From NCBI GenBank assembly GCA_016787345.1, contig JAEUUU010000131.1, forward strand, positions 1 to 45,650: a stretch of 45,650 nucleotides of DNA, in the 5' to 3' direction. This document shows positions 1 to 9,700 of the stretch, piece after piece (the first letter of the stretch is position 1; each line of letters begins with the position of its first letter). The notes beneath the pieces were generated by a model. It made no database searches, had not been told where the DNA came from, and worked only from the letters and a program-made list of their open reading frames with translations. The stretch comes from Saprospiraceae bacterium (GTDB taxonomy: Bacteria; Bacteroidota; Bacteroidia; Chitinophagales; Saprospiraceae). Made by a program: the position numbers and the translations under genes.

Positions 1-620
1 GCCCGATCTGGTAGTGCGGGTTGGGGGTGTTGGCATAAGCGGCTTCTGAGAGGAAGTGTTCGGCGTTGTTGGCATTGTAGAAATCCTGGGTTTTCAGGAT
101 GTTGCCGCATTCGTCGCGGGTGAACACCCTTTTGTCGTTGCTGCCCTCAAACCAGGTTTTGGCGAGGAAACCGTTGGCATCCCATTCGTAAAAATGGGTG
201 TTCGTCCAGCCGGCAGGGTTTCCGGCGGCATCGTAGGAAGTTCTTACCGTTTTTTCCAATAGCCCGTTGTTGTAAAAATACTGCGTCACGCTTTGCAGCA
301 GTTGTGGCTGCGCGTAGGCGTAGCTGCGAAGCTGGTTCACCTTGCCGTCGGGCGAATACACGACGGCGTGGGCGGTTTGGTGCTCCATGATGCTGTCTAC
401 ACGGCCCTGGTCGTCGAAGAAATACTCGGTCATTCTGATGTCGGGAGAGAAGTTGGTGCCCGGGTAAGTCTGCGTGGCAACGGTTTTTTTCAGGCGTTTG
501 GAAAAAGGCGGGTAATTGCAGGCATTCAGCAAGGGGTCGCCGTGGGCGGGCTGCGTGTCGTTGCAGGCGGAAGAAAACGACAGCAGTGCCAGGAACAGGT
601 AGAAAACGAATTTTTGCATA
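1..620 (-). CDS. Lipoprotein with YD/RHS-like repeats, 3' end beyond window
   Basis: The - strand frame is open from the ATG at 618-620 to the window edge (206 codons seen, no stop). The N-terminus MQKFVFYLFLALLSFSSAC is a lipoprotein signal with lipobox S-S-A-C, so the mature protein should start at Cys19 and be membrane-anchored. After it come short beta-strand units of the YD/RHS type: YFFDDQGRVDSI, YSPDGKVNQLRSY, YFYNNGLLEKTV, SYDAAGNPAGW, YEWDANGFLAKTW. Such units are found in Bacteroidota lipoproteins of unknown role. An exact TAnnTTTG box lies 23 bp upstream. The C-terminus is not visible, so the family cannot be settled. The overlapping long frame at 147-644 is out of phase and lacks the signal peptide. 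Confidence 0.8.
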
Positions 621-642
621 GTCAAACAGGTTTAATAGAAAC

Positions 643-650
643 AAATGTAA
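643..650 (-). promoter_or_regulatory. Bacteroidota-type -7 box for the left-edge lipoprotein
   Basis: On the - strand this reads TACATTTG, an exact match to the Bacteroidota -7 consensus TAnnTTTG, 23 bp before the lipoprotein ATG. I see no clear -33 TTTG at the usual distance. Confidence 0.5.
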
Positions 651-773
651 CGAAGACGGATCAATATTACCGGTCCGTTTTCAACGCTGATCCCCGAATT
701 CCCCACGCTCTTCCCATTTTTGTTGTTTCCGACGACGCCAGCCGGGCATACTTGTCGCAGTAAATCAAACAAC

Positions 774-2087
774 ATGACAAGTAAAACGGTAATTTCCATC
801 GCCCTTATTCTGCTCTGCGCCATGCCGCTGGCGGCGCAGTACAACTGGCAACTGCTGGCGCAGTCGCCGCAAAATGGCCAAAAACAAGACGATGTCTTTT
901 TCCTGAACCCCAACCTGGGATGGAGCGTCAACGGCTCCGGCCGTATTTACAAAACAACCGACGGCGGCGCCACCTGGACCAAACTGATCGAGCAACCCGG
1001 TACTTATTTCCGTTGCATCGGCTTTATCGATTCGCTGCATGGATTTGCCGGCAACATCGGAACCGGCTATTTTCCCAATGTCAGCGACAATACCCCGCTA
1101 TACCGGACAATCGACGGGGGCGCCAACTGGCAAGCCGTGACCACTATCGCGGGGCCACAACCGACTGGTCTGTGCGCCATTCAGGTGGTCACGCCGCAGG
1201 TACTGGTGGCGGGCGGCAGGGTAGGCGGCCCGGCGCATTTTCTCAAAAGCACCGACGGCGGCGCCAGCTGGACGAGCCAATCACTGGCGCCTCAACTGGC
1301 CATGCTCACCGATTTGTATTTTTCGAGCCCCGATACAGGTTTTGCCTTCGGCGGCACCAACGCGAACGTTCAGCTGTCGCGTTGCAAAATCCTGCGCACC
1401 ACCGATGGCGGCCAAAACTGGACCCCGGTGTATGAGTCCAACCGACCTTTTGAACTGATTTGGAAAGCGCATTTCCCCTCCGCCGCAACCGGCTATGCCA
1501 CCGTGCTGAGCTACGCCCCCAATACCCTCGAACGCTTCGTCGCGAAGACAACCGACGGCGGCCTGAGTTGGACCGAGCTTCCGCTGGTCGACAACGGTGC
1601 CAAGGCATTCGGCATCGGTTTTTTGAACGACAACACCGGCTGGATAGGTTGTGATAACTCCATCTACGAAACAACCGACGGGGGCCTGAGCTGGACGCCG
1701 AAAAATATCGGCCAGTACGTCAATAAAATCAGGGTAATGCCCGAAGCCGTGTATGGTATTGGCGTGCGGATTTATAAAATGGTCCCGCAGCTGAGTACAA
1801 CGATAACGGCGGAGCAAGCCGAACCGCGTCTCAACGCCTGGCCAAATCCTGCTTACGACAGCGTCAATGTTTCATTTTACCTCGAAAAACCCGGAAAAAT
1901 AACCCTCCAGATATTCGACCCGCAAGGCCGTCTGCTGTACAAAACAACGGAACAGTCCTATCCGGCCGGGAAAAACAGCGAGGTATTGTCCACCGGAACG
2001 ATGCCCTCGGGTATGTATCTGCTGGTTATCAGCAACGGACGGCAAACCCTGGGACAAACAAAATTGTTAGTGCAACAAAAACCGTGA
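774..2087 (+). CDS. Secreted Asp-box (BNR/YCF48-like) beta-propeller protein with T9SS type A sorting domain
   Basis: 437 residues from ATG 774. An in-frame TTG at 720 would place 18 residues before a good signal peptide (MTSKTVISIALILLCAMPLAAQ), so 774 is preferred. The body holds at least six Asp-box motifs of the form [ST]-[TI]-DGG-x-x-W (TTDGGATW, TIDGGANW, STDGGASW, TTDGGQNW, TTDGGLSW twice), one per propeller blade, as in YCF48/BNR proteins. The last 80 or so residues, starting LNAWPNPAYDSVNVSF and including FDPQGRLLYK and MPSGMYLLVIS, form a T9SS type A C-terminal sorting domain, so the protein should be exported by T9SS and held at the cell surface or released. The next gene starts 4 bp after the stop, which suggests an operon with the protease and the LytS/LytTR pair. 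The ligand is unknown. Confidence 0.92.
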   Translation: MTSKTVISIALILLCAMPLAAQYNWQLLAQSPQNGQKQDDVFFLNPNLGWSVNGSGRIYKTTDGGATWTKLIEQPGTYFRCIGFIDSLHGFAGNIGTGYFPNVSDNTPLYRTIDGGANWQAVTTIAGPQPTGLCAIQVVTPQVLVAGGRVGGPAHFLKSTDGGASWTSQSLAPQLAMLTDLYFSSPDTGFAFGGTNANVQLSRCKILRTTDGGQNWTPVYESNRPFELIWKAHFPSAATGYATVLSYAPNTLERFVAKTTDGGLSWTELPLVDNGAKAFGIGFLNDNTGWIGCDNSIYETTDGGLSWTPKNIGQYVNKIRVMPEAVYGIGVRIYKMVPQLSTTITAEQAEPRLNAWPNPAYDSVNVSFYLEKPGKITLQIFDPQGRLLYKTTEQSYPAGKNSEVLSTGTMPSGMYLLVISNGRQTLGQTKLLVQQKP

Positions 2088-2091
2088 TCCG

Positions 2092-3243
2092 ATGAACCGA
2101 AAAAACACACCGGCCTGGCTGAAAATCGTCTTTTTTCTGGCGCTCACCGCGCTGGGAGCAGCCGCCGGCTATTTCGGCGTCAGCTGGGTGAAAACCTGGC
2201 TGCCCCTCAAATCGTTCGCGCCGCAAAGCGGGTTCGAAAAAGCGGCGATATTTGTCCTGTTGGCTTTCTCCATCTGGTTCTCGATCGCCGTGCACGAACT
2301 CGGGCATTTGCTGGCCGGGCTTGCGCAGGGATTCCGGATGACGCTCTATGTGGCGGGCTTTTTGGGCGCCCGCGGAACCCGTCAGGGCGTCCGGTTTTTC
2401 TTCAACCGAAACTATCAGCTGATGGGCGGCCTGGCAGCCACTTATCCCGAATACCTGGAAAGCGGTCCGGCGCTCCGGCGCAAATTCGCCCTGATCGTGG
2501 GCGCCGGCCCTTTTGCCAGCTTGCTGTTGTGCGCAATCGGAATGGGGTTGTTGCTGTGGCTGACACACAATAGTGCCGGCGCACCGACGCTGGCCATCCG
2601 GATGGCGGTGCCGTTGGCCTTGTTTACGGCCACGATGTCCGGTATGATTTTTCTGGCCACCATGATCCCCAGCCGTTCCGGCGGATTTATGTCCGACGGC
2701 GCCCGGATGATTTCCCTTTTGGGTAGTCGTGAGAAAGCCGAATACGAGGAAGCCACTTTGTCGGTCATGGCCTTGCAGGGCGCGGGAAAACTGCCCTCGG
2801 AATACCCGCCTCATCTGCTCGAACGTTTGCGCAGCCGGCCTGCCGACAGCTTGCTGGGGCTCAATGGGCACTTTCTTTCGTTTGTGTATCACCTCGACCG
2901 GGAAGAACCCGAAGCCGCACTTCCATTGGCGCATGAGATCGAAAACAATATTAGCGCCGTTCCGGCGCCGTTCCGGTCGTATTATTTGAAAGACGTGGTA
3001 TTTTTTCACGCTTTTTTGAATAACGACCCGGAAACGGCGCGCCGGATTTGGGCCGGTATCGAACAGCAGGCTGCCAAAGAGCCGGATGCCGGTTATTGCA
3101 GGGTGAAGGCCGCATTGGCTGTCGCCGAACAAGAGTCGGAAGCGGCCCGCGAATGGGTGCAAAAAGGTGTAGAGCTGCTCGACGAACTGCCGTTCGAAGG
3201 GCAGCGGAAATTTGAAGAAAAATGGCTGCAAAGATTAGTCTGA
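2092..3243 (+). CDS. M50-type (site-2-protease-like) membrane metallopeptidase
   Basis: 383 residues. Hydrophobic segments lie near 11-30 and 52-70. The second contains the zinc motif HELGH (His68, Glu69, His72) inside the membrane, as in M50 proteases. A later segment has IPSRSGGFMSDG with Asp202, fitting the third zinc ligand region of M50 enzymes (N/S-x-x-P...DG). Further membrane segments occur near 133-158 and 170-192. Residues 210-383 form a soluble, Glu/Ala/Leu-rich helical tail that looks repeat-like (TPR-like, inference). Members cleave transmembrane substrates; no substrate can be named. The gene starts 4 bp after the propeller gene and its 3' end overlaps the kinase gene by 22 bp, so translational coupling with the LytS kinase is likely. 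A regulated-proteolysis link to that signalling pair is plausible but not shown. Confidence 0.85.
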   Translation: MNRKNTPAWLKIVFFLALTALGAAAGYFGVSWVKTWLPLKSFAPQSGFEKAAIFVLLAFSIWFSIAVHELGHLLAGLAQGFRMTLYVAGFLGARGTRQGVRFFFNRNYQLMGGLAATYPEYLESGPALRRKFALIVGAGPFASLLLCAIGMGLLLWLTHNSAGAPTLAIRMAVPLALFTATMSGMIFLATMIPSRSGGFMSDGARMISLLGSREKAEYEEATLSVMALQGAGKLPSEYPPHLLERLRSRPADSLLGLNGHFLSFVYHLDREEPEAALPLAHEIENNISAVPAPFRSYYLKDVVFFHAFLNNDPETARRIWAGIEQQAAKEPDAGYCRVKAALAVAEQESEAAREWVQKGVELLDELPFEGQRKFEEKWLQRLV

Positions 3244-4310
3244 TACCCGGTTTACTGCAAAAAGCGCTCACCGTAAGCAAAAACAGGGCTTACTGGGCCT
3301 GTCAGCTGTTCGGCTGGGGCACTTTCGTGGTGTACGAAATTGTCAACCAGATCGGGCTGAACATGTTCAGCTGGCCCGGCGCCTTGCTCATGGTGGCCGC
3401 CGCGGTTTTGGGTATTGCAATCACTCATTTGTACCGGTACGCAATACAGCGCTGGCGGGTGCTCGAGATGCCGTTTGTACGGATGTCGCTACTGGCCCTG
3501 CTGGCTGTCTTTGCGATGTCATTTGTATTGTTTCTGGCCCTGAGTTTCGTGACCGTGGCCTACACCGGAGAATTGAGCAACCTGTCGTTCGAATCGCGAT
3601 ATGTGTTCATGTCGGTCCTCAACTGGTCGCGTTACCTGTTTGTCTGGGTCTTGATTTATCATCTCTATGGACTCATGGAACGGGTGAACCGCGGCACTAT
3701 CGAGCGGCTTTCTTATGAAAACCAGCTCAAAAACGTGGAATTGCAAAACCTGAAAGCGCAGATCAATCCGCATTTTCTTTTTAATGCGCTCAACAGCGTC
3801 AAAGCCTTGACCCACAGCGATCCCAAACGCGCCGGCGATGCCGTGATGATGTTGTCCGATCTGCTGCGGTATTCGCTGAATTACGAAAAACAAACCCTGG
3901 TGCCCCTTTCCGACGAATTGGCGGTGACCCGCGATTACCTGGCTCTGGAAAAAATCCGCTTCAACCACCGGCTCGAATATAACATTGAAATTGAAGCAGC
4001 CGCGGAGCGATTGCTGGTTCCCCCGATCTTGTTGGTCACTTTGGCCGAAAACGCGATCAAACACGGCATTGCAACAGCCGTCGAGGGCGGTTGGGTCCGT
4101 ATCGTCGCCCGGGTGGAAGAAGAGCAGCTCCGGTTGCAGGTATCAAATACCGGTTTTTTTGCCCCCCAACCCGGCCGCGAGGGCATTGGTTTGGCTAATA
4201 TCAGCCGGCGGCTCGATATGCTTTATAGCGGAAAAGCCGGTTTTACCATTCAAAACAATCCCGACGACAGATCGGTGGCGGCAACTGTAACCATTCCTAC
4301 GGCTCAATAA
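3222..4310 (+). CDS. LytS/YehU-family sensor histidine kinase
   Basis: 362 residues from ATG 3222, which lies inside the end of the upstream gene (22-bp overlap) after a purine-rich GAAGAAAA stretch. Four hydrophobic segments (about 22-46, 51-74, 86-114, 127-150) form a membrane sensor without a large extracytoplasmic domain. Next comes the His_kinase (PF06580) signature LKAQINPHFLFNALNSVKAL with the phospho-acceptor His184. The ATPase part has PPILLVTLAENAIKHG (N box) and GIGLANISRRLDMLY (G box). This is the usual Bacteroidota LytS-type kinase. The partner is almost certainly the LytTR regulator that starts 2 bp after the stop. The signal sensed is unknown; co-transcription with an M50 protease and a T9SS-exported propeller suggests an envelope signal (inference). 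Confidence 0.93.
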   Translation: MAAKISLIPGLLQKALTVSKNRAYWACQLFGWGTFVVYEIVNQIGLNMFSWPGALLMVAAAVLGIAITHLYRYAIQRWRVLEMPFVRMSLLALLAVFAMSFVLFLALSFVTVAYTGELSNLSFESRYVFMSVLNWSRYLFVWVLIYHLYGLMERVNRGTIERLSYENQLKNVELQNLKAQINPHFLFNALNSVKALTHSDPKRAGDAVMMLSDLLRYSLNYEKQTLVPLSDELAVTRDYLALEKIRFNHRLEYNIEIEAAAERLLVPPILLVTLAENAIKHGIATAVEGGWVRIVARVEEEQLRLQVSNTGFFAPQPGREGIGLANISRRLDMLYSGKAGFTIQNNPDDRSVAATVTIPTAQ

Positions 4311-4312
4311 AT

Positions 4313-5050
4313 ATGGAAATCCGAACGCTGCTGATTGACGACGAAGACCTTGCCCGCCAGGAAATGCGCTATTTGCTGGCGGCTTTTCCCGACGTTCGAG
4401 TGCTCGACGAAGCCACCAATGCAGCCGATGCATTGGCAAAAATCAATCGATACCGGCCTGATTTGATCTTTCTCGACATCAACATGCCGGGCCGAAGCGG
4501 ATTTGAACTGTTGTCGGATCTCGATGAAAGCCCCCAGGTAGTTTTTGTCACGGCTTACGACGAATATGCCGTGCGCGCTTTTGAAACCAACGCGCTGGAT
4601 TATCTGCTCAAACCCGTCAGGCCGGAAAGGCTCGAAAAGACGATCGCCACCGTGCGCGCCAATTTGACCAGACCCGCCGAACCGGAAGCAGCGGCAGGAA
4701 GTTCAAATTATCAGTTGCGCCCCGACAGCCTGGTGTTTATCAAAGACGGTGAAAAGTGTTATTTCGTGCGACTGTCCGACATCTTTCTTTTTGAAAGCGA
4801 AGACAATTACGTGCGGGTTTATTTTGGTTCTGAAAAGCCGATGCATCGGAAAAGCCTGAACCTGCTGCTGGAAAAACTTCCGCCCGATCTGTTTTTCCGC
4901 GCCAATCGCTCGCAAATCATCAACCTGTCGTACATCACCGGTATTGAGCCGTTTTTCAACGGCGCCCTGCGCGTGACGCTTCGGGGTGGCATGCGGGTCG
5001 AAATTTCCGTCCGGCGGGCCGGGGAGTTCCGCGAGCGGCTCAGTTTGTAG
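4313..5050 (+). CDS. LytTR-family response regulator
   Basis: 245 residues. The receiver domain (1-120) has acidic residues in LLIDDEDLAR, phospho-acceptor Asp55 in LIFLDINMPG, the Thr of VFVTAYDEYA and the Lys of YLLKPVRPE. The DNA-binding LytTR domain spans about 140-245: FIKDGEKCYFVRLSDIFLFE, SEDNYVRVYF, FFRANRSQIINLSYI and a final RVEISVRRAGEFRERL. It is the cognate regulator of the kinase immediately upstream (2-bp gap). The gene ends 5 bp from the convergent S41 peptidase stop and I see no hairpin between them. Confidence 0.94.
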   Translation: MEIRTLLIDDEDLARQEMRYLLAAFPDVRVLDEATNAADALAKINRYRPDLIFLDINMPGRSGFELLSDLDESPQVVFVTAYDEYAVRAFETNALDYLLKPVRPERLEKTIATVRANLTRPAEPEAAAGSSNYQLRPDSLVFIKDGEKCYFVRLSDIFLFESEDNYVRVYFGSEKPMHRKSLNLLLEKLPPDLFFRANRSQIINLSYITGIEPFFNGALRVTLRGGMRVEISVRRAGEFRERLSL

Positions 5051-5055
5051 ATTTT

Positions 5056-6474
5056 TTATTGCCGGTGCAGATACTGCCGCGCCCATTCCACCCAGTCGCC
5101 GTCGGCCTCCGTCAGCCGGATGGTCGGCGGGATGCCGACATTGTCGACCGGCCTGCCGGCCGCCACGCGGTTGGAGCGGGAGGTAGGGTAGCCGATGGTA
5201 AAGCGCGGGTCGGGGAGGTCGAGGAAATGCAGGTTGCCATAATCGAGCACGCCGCCGGTATTCTGTCCGATGAGGGTGGTTCTTTTGCTTTGCTGGGCGA
5301 ACAGGACGAATTGCTCGCAACTGCTGCCGCAACCGCCGTCGATCAGCACGGCTACCCGGAGCGGGTATTTTTTGGGGTGTTTGACGCGCTCGGTATACGT
5401 GCCGGTTTTGCCGACGAAACGACCCTGATGGCGGCGCATTTTTCGCGCCATGTATTTGCCGTACATCCGCCAGGTCCAGGGAAAGTCCTTGTTTTTACCC
5501 ATCAGGGCAAATTTTTCGGCATTGTCGCGGGTTGCCCAAAACTGCATTCGGTCGCCGCTGACCTTTTGGGTGTACAGATAGGGTTTGAGGGGATAATAGG
5601 TGATATCGCTGCCGCCGCCGTTGCCGCGCACGTCGATGATCAGGTTGGGGGTGCGGGCCAGTAACGTACGGTTGGCGTTTACCAGGCTGTCGAGCTGGCG
5701 GCGCACCGATTCGTTCATGGTGGGCACGGTGAGCAAAACGGTTGAGGAATCGAGTTGCCGCAGGGTAAAGATTTGTTTTGGGCTGGCTGCCGGTAGTTTT
5801 CCGCTGCCGGGATATACCCGTTGCCAGTTGGAAAATCCTTTAAAAATCAGTTGGTCGCCGCTGAGGCTTGCCTCCAGTTCTTTCAGGCTGTGATCGCGCA
5901 TGTAGAAGCGGCCGGAGTAGGCTTCGCCGTTTTTTTTGAGGTCGAACTTGACCTGTCCGGGCGTCCAGTACACACTATCGGCGCGCAGCACAACGGCGGC
6001 CATCTCGCGGCCCGGGGCGGGGTAGGGGAGCAGGGCCACGCGGTAGTTGCCGCCCTGCATTTCCCAAATGCCTTCGGCCGGGTCGCCGCCGGGCTCGTCG
6101 ATCCGCGCACGGGCAGTTGTTTCATCGAGGGCAATTTTTTCCCAACCGGCAAAGCGGGCGCGCACTGCCGCGGGATCTTCTTTGGGCAGATTGTAACTGA
6201 GCTGAACGTGGCGGTCTTTGAAAAAAAGGGTCCATTCGTGGAGCAAACGCGCACAGGTGGTGTCCGATTGGGTCGCCGAAGCCAGTTGGCGGTATCGAGT
6301 GGTGTGCGCATCAAAATCGGTCTGGGTGCCGGGGTTGACCTTGTCTTTGTACCCCGCGTAATTGGCCGCAATTTTTTGGGTCAGAAATTCGAACTGCTCG
6401 CCGCAGTTGCAGCTTTGGGCATTGACTTCAATTTGGATAAAAACAAAGAACAATAAAAACGGCAGGTAGCGCAT
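5056..6474 (-). CDS. Secreted S41-family (C-terminal-processing-like) serine peptidase
   Basis: 472 residues with signal peptide MRYLPFLLFFVFIQIEVNAQ, so export across the inner membrane is expected. The C-terminal half carries the S41 core: LIIDVRGNGGG (about 278-288) and VAVLIDGGCGSSCEQFVLFA (about 374-393), where Ser384 or Ser385 is the likely nucleophile, then TTLIGQNTGG. Lys398 in QQSKRTTLIG sits where a catalytic Lys might be expected, but this needs alignment. The N-terminal half (21-240) is a long domain that does not look like a PDZ. Cys22, Cys24, Cys382 and Cys386 could form disulfides around the active site. This resembles the stand-alone S41 peptidases common in Bacteroidota. The gene is convergent with the LytTR gene and 81 bp from an inverted repeat on its 5' side. 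Confidence 0.9.
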   Translation of the reverse strand: MRYLPFLLFFVFIQIEVNAQSCNCGEQFEFLTQKIAANYAGYKDKVNPGTQTDFDAHTTRYRQLASATQSDTTCARLLHEWTLFFKDRHVQLSYNLPKEDPAAVRARFAGWEKIALDETTARARIDEPGGDPAEGIWEMQGGNYRVALLPYPAPGREMAAVVLRADSVYWTPGQVKFDLKKNGEAYSGRFYMRDHSLKELEASLSGDQLIFKGFSNWQRVYPGSGKLPAASPKQIFTLRQLDSSTVLLTVPTMNESVRRQLDSLVNANRTLLARTPNLIIDVRGNGGGSDITYYPLKPYLYTQKVSGDRMQFWATRDNAEKFALMGKNKDFPWTWRMYGKYMARKMRRHQGRFVGKTGTYTERVKHPKKYPLRVAVLIDGGCGSSCEQFVLFAQQSKRTTLIGQNTGGVLDYGNLHFLDLPDPRFTIGYPTSRSNRVAAGRPVDNVGIPPTIRLTEADGDWVEWARQYLHRQ

Positions 6475-6555
6475 AACAGGAAGGATGTTTTGGTCACATA
6501 AGACAAGTTCAAGTACCCAAAAGTGGCATGAACACCTGAATTATTTTTGGTTTTT

Positions 6556-6692
6556 GAGGATGCGAGGATGCGAGGATTTGACAAAAGGGTAACTGCCGCT
6601 CTCAGGGGGCATGAACATTTGAGAGCAGAAATTCCCCTTTTGTCAAATCCTCGCATCCTCGCATCCTCGCATCCTCGCATCCTCGCATCCTC
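6556..6692. repeat. Inverted repeat IR1: GAGGATGC tandem arms around a conserved core
   Basis: The left arm (6556-6604) has three 8-bp words, GAGGATGC, GAGGATGC, GAGGATTT, then GACAAAAGGGTAACTGC-CGCTCTCA. The right arm (6619-6692) is the reverse complement of the same core followed by six GCATCCTC-type words. The arms therefore differ in word number (3 against 6), as expected from slippage, and only 14 nt separate them. The core AAAAGGG-TAA-TCTGCTCTC recurs at 16400 and 36485. A transcript through it would form a very long hairpin. Confidence 0.9.
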
Positions 6693-6730
6693 AAAAAAGA
6701 CAAGGGAGACCTCCCGTTGGAAGCCTCCCC
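6693..6730 (-). terminator. Rho-independent terminator of the type A adhesin gene
   Basis: Read on the - strand, a GGGGAGGCTTCC / GGGAGGTCTCCC hairpin (6704-6730) is followed by TTGTCTTTTTT. It lies 29 bp after the adhesin stop codon and directly next to IR1. Confidence 0.7.
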
Positions 6731-6758
6731 GTCAAGATGAAGCATTAAGCCTCCTACC

Positions 6759-9700
6759 TCATTTTATTTTTATCAGTGTTTTCGTACTCAGCGACCCGCT
6801 TTCGCCGAGCAGACGCAGCTGCATCATACCGGCGGGCAGGTCCGACAGATCGATCGTGAATTGCTCCGTACCCTGCGCGATCCGTTCGTTCCGGATCAGG
6901 CGACCGCTTGCATCGTACAGGAACATGCCGACCTGTTCGGGCAAGGCTTGGGTAAAGCGCAGGACGGTTTGGTCGCTGGCCGGATTGGGCGCCAGCACCC
7001 AGCCGGCCAAAAAGTCCGGTTCGGCAGCGTCGGAAATATTGTTGATGATCACGATGGAAGGCCCGGAGAGCGAGCAACCGTTGGCGTCGGTCAGGATGAG
7101 CTGGTAGGTGCCGACGTGGAGGCCAGTGAGGTCTTCCGTGCTGGCAAACGGCGCTCCATTGCGCAGCCAGTTGAAGGTGTAGGCCGGCGTGCCGCCGCTC
7201 ACGGTCACCGAGATGGCGCCAATACCCTGGTCGTTGATGTCCTGATCGACGTCGTCGATGCCGATGTTCAGGGCATCCGGGGCATCGAGGATAAACGAGA
7301 ACTCGGCGGAGCATCCGGTGATATCGGTGATGGTTGCCGAATAATCGCCCGCGCACAGTGCGGTGAGCGACGGCGTGCTGTTGCCATTGCTCCATTGAAT
7401 CGCGAACGGCGCCCCTGGTCCATTGATATTCAGGGAAATAGAGCCATTGCAAAGGCCGGCACACGTAGGCTCGCTCACATTCGTGGATACGATGAACGAC
7501 TCATCCACCTGAACCGTAAAATGGCAGGTGCCTGTATTGCCCGAAGGGTCTGTTGCCGTGAACTCGATGGTGGTTGCGCCCAGCGGGAAATCGGAACCCG
7601 AAGGCAAGCCGGCGCTCAGCACCGGTGCGCCGGTATCGCAGTTGTCCAGCACGATCGGCAGGCTGTACTCGACCGTGGCATTGCACAGGCCGACTACGAG
7701 ATCGTCGGGACAGATCAGGGTAGGCGCGATATTGTCGACAATCGTGAGCACAACGCTTTGCTGGGCGCTGTTACCGCTGTTGTCGGTGGCGGAGAGGGTG
7801 ATGACGTGTTCGCCCAGTCCGGAGCAATCGAAGTCTGTTTCGCTGAGGGTCCAGTTGATCGCATCACAGTTGTCGGAGCTCCCGTTGTCGAAGTCGGCGG
7901 CGGAAACCTGAACGGTGCCGTCGGCTCCGAGTGCCACCGTTGCATTCTGGAGGAGCAGCACCGGCGCCTGGTCATCGGCAGATTCGATTACAAAACTCAA
8001 CACTTGCGAGCAGCCCTGGCCGTCGGTTATGGTCGCCGCGTAGTCGCCGGGGCACAATCCGCTCAAATCAGCGGTATTGGCGCCGGTATTCCATTCGATT
8101 CCGTAAGGCAATGCACCGCCGCTGATATCGAGACTGATACTGCCATCGCAGCTCAGGCCGCAGGCTGCAGGCGCCGATTGTGTCGCCACGGCCAGCGGCG
8201 GCGATACGGTGACCGTGAAACTGCAGGCGCCTGAATTGCCGGCAGCGTCGGTGTAGGTGAAAGATTGAACCGTTTCACCGGTCGGGAACACCGAGCCGGA
8301 AGACAAACCGCTTTGTTGTACGAGTTGGCTGGGCACGACAGCGCAGTTGTCGGTAACCACCGGTTGCGCGAATTGCACCGTCGGTTGGCAGGCGCCGGTG
8401 GCGATATTGGCCGGGCAGTTCAGCGTCGGGGCGGTATTATCCACGATGGTCACGATGGCGGTCCCGGTGGCGGAATTACCGTTGACGTCGGTTGCCGTCA
8501 GGGTGACGACGTGTTCGCCCAGTTCGCTGCAACCGAAGCTTGACGGGCTTACTGTGAGGCTGGCCAGGTCGCATTCGCCGTCGGCGGTGCCCGAATCGAA
8601 CAGATCTGCGCTGAACGCTGCGATACCATTGGCATTGAGCGCTACGGAGGCATTGTTCAACAGCAGCAAAGGCGCCGTTTCGTCGGTTGCCGTGATGCTT
8701 TCACTGAAAACATCGGTGCAACCGTTGGCATCGGTAGTGGTCAGCGAGTAGACATTCGGACCCAAATTGTTAAGGCTGTTCGATGTGCCGCCGTTGGACC
8801 AGGCATAAGTATACGGACTGTTGCCGCCGCTTACCGCTACGCTCAGGGCGCCGCTCAGGTCATTGGCGCACAGTACATTTTGCTGGCTCAAGAGGGTGGT
8901 TGTCAGAATCTGGGGCGAGCCGATTTGGGCGGATACAAATACCTGGCAGCCGGCGGCGTCGCTTACCGTAAGGCTGTATGCGCCGGCAGCAAGGTTTTGG
9001 ATACTCTGCGTCGTTGCGCCGTTGCTCCATGCGTAGCTGATCGCTCCGCTGGCGCCGCCGACATTGGCCGTGGCAGAGCCGTTGATATTGCCGAAGCAAC
9101 TAACAGGGGTGGTCAGTACTAATGCCGACAAGGCACAAGTCGATTCATTGATATTGGCGATGCCTGTGGCGGTGCAACCGTTTGCATCCGTGGCGGTAAA
9201 CGTGTAGGCGCCCGGTGCAAGGTTGGATATCGAGGCCGTGGTGGCATTGGTGCTCCAGAGGTAGTTGTACGGCATGGTACCGCCAAGCACGCTTGCCGTA
9301 GCAGTGCCGTTGTTGGCATCGGGCAAAGTTTCGGGAGTTGCCGCGATACTGACGCTCAAGGCAGTCGGCTCCCCGATCGTTACCGAGGCAATGGCCGAAC
9401 AGGCTGCCTGATCGGTTACCGTGACGGCGTACACCCCTGCGCTGAGGTTGGAAGCCGCGGCCGTTTGGGCGCCGCTGGACCAGTTGTAGAAATACACCAG
9501 GGTGCCGCCACCCGCCTGTACCGTGGCCGAGCCGTCGCTGCCGCCGTTGCAGCTGGCAGGCTGGCTTTGAGAAATGACAGCCGTCACAGCCGAGGGCAAA
9601 CTCACCTCAACTTCATCGGTCGCCGTGCAGCCGTTGGCGGTGTTGGTCACGAGAAGCGTGTAAGTGCCGGCAGCATCCACCCTGGGCATTAATGAATTTT

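Noticed and set aside
147-644. 165-codon - strand frame at the left edge
   Set aside because: Out of phase with the lipoprotein frame that has signal peptide, lipobox and YD-like repeats; its translation is Arg/Pro-rich noise.
6610-6621. CATGAACATTT in the IR1 loop resembling part of the small-RNA motif (complement strand of 38822-38838)
   Set aside because: The shared stretch is only 11 bp and is in the same sense on the - strand, so it is not a pairing target; probably chance.
6556-6692. Possible CRISPR array in the GAGGATGC repeats
   Set aside because: The words are 8 bp, directly joined without spacers, and arranged as an inverted repeat; no cas gene is present.
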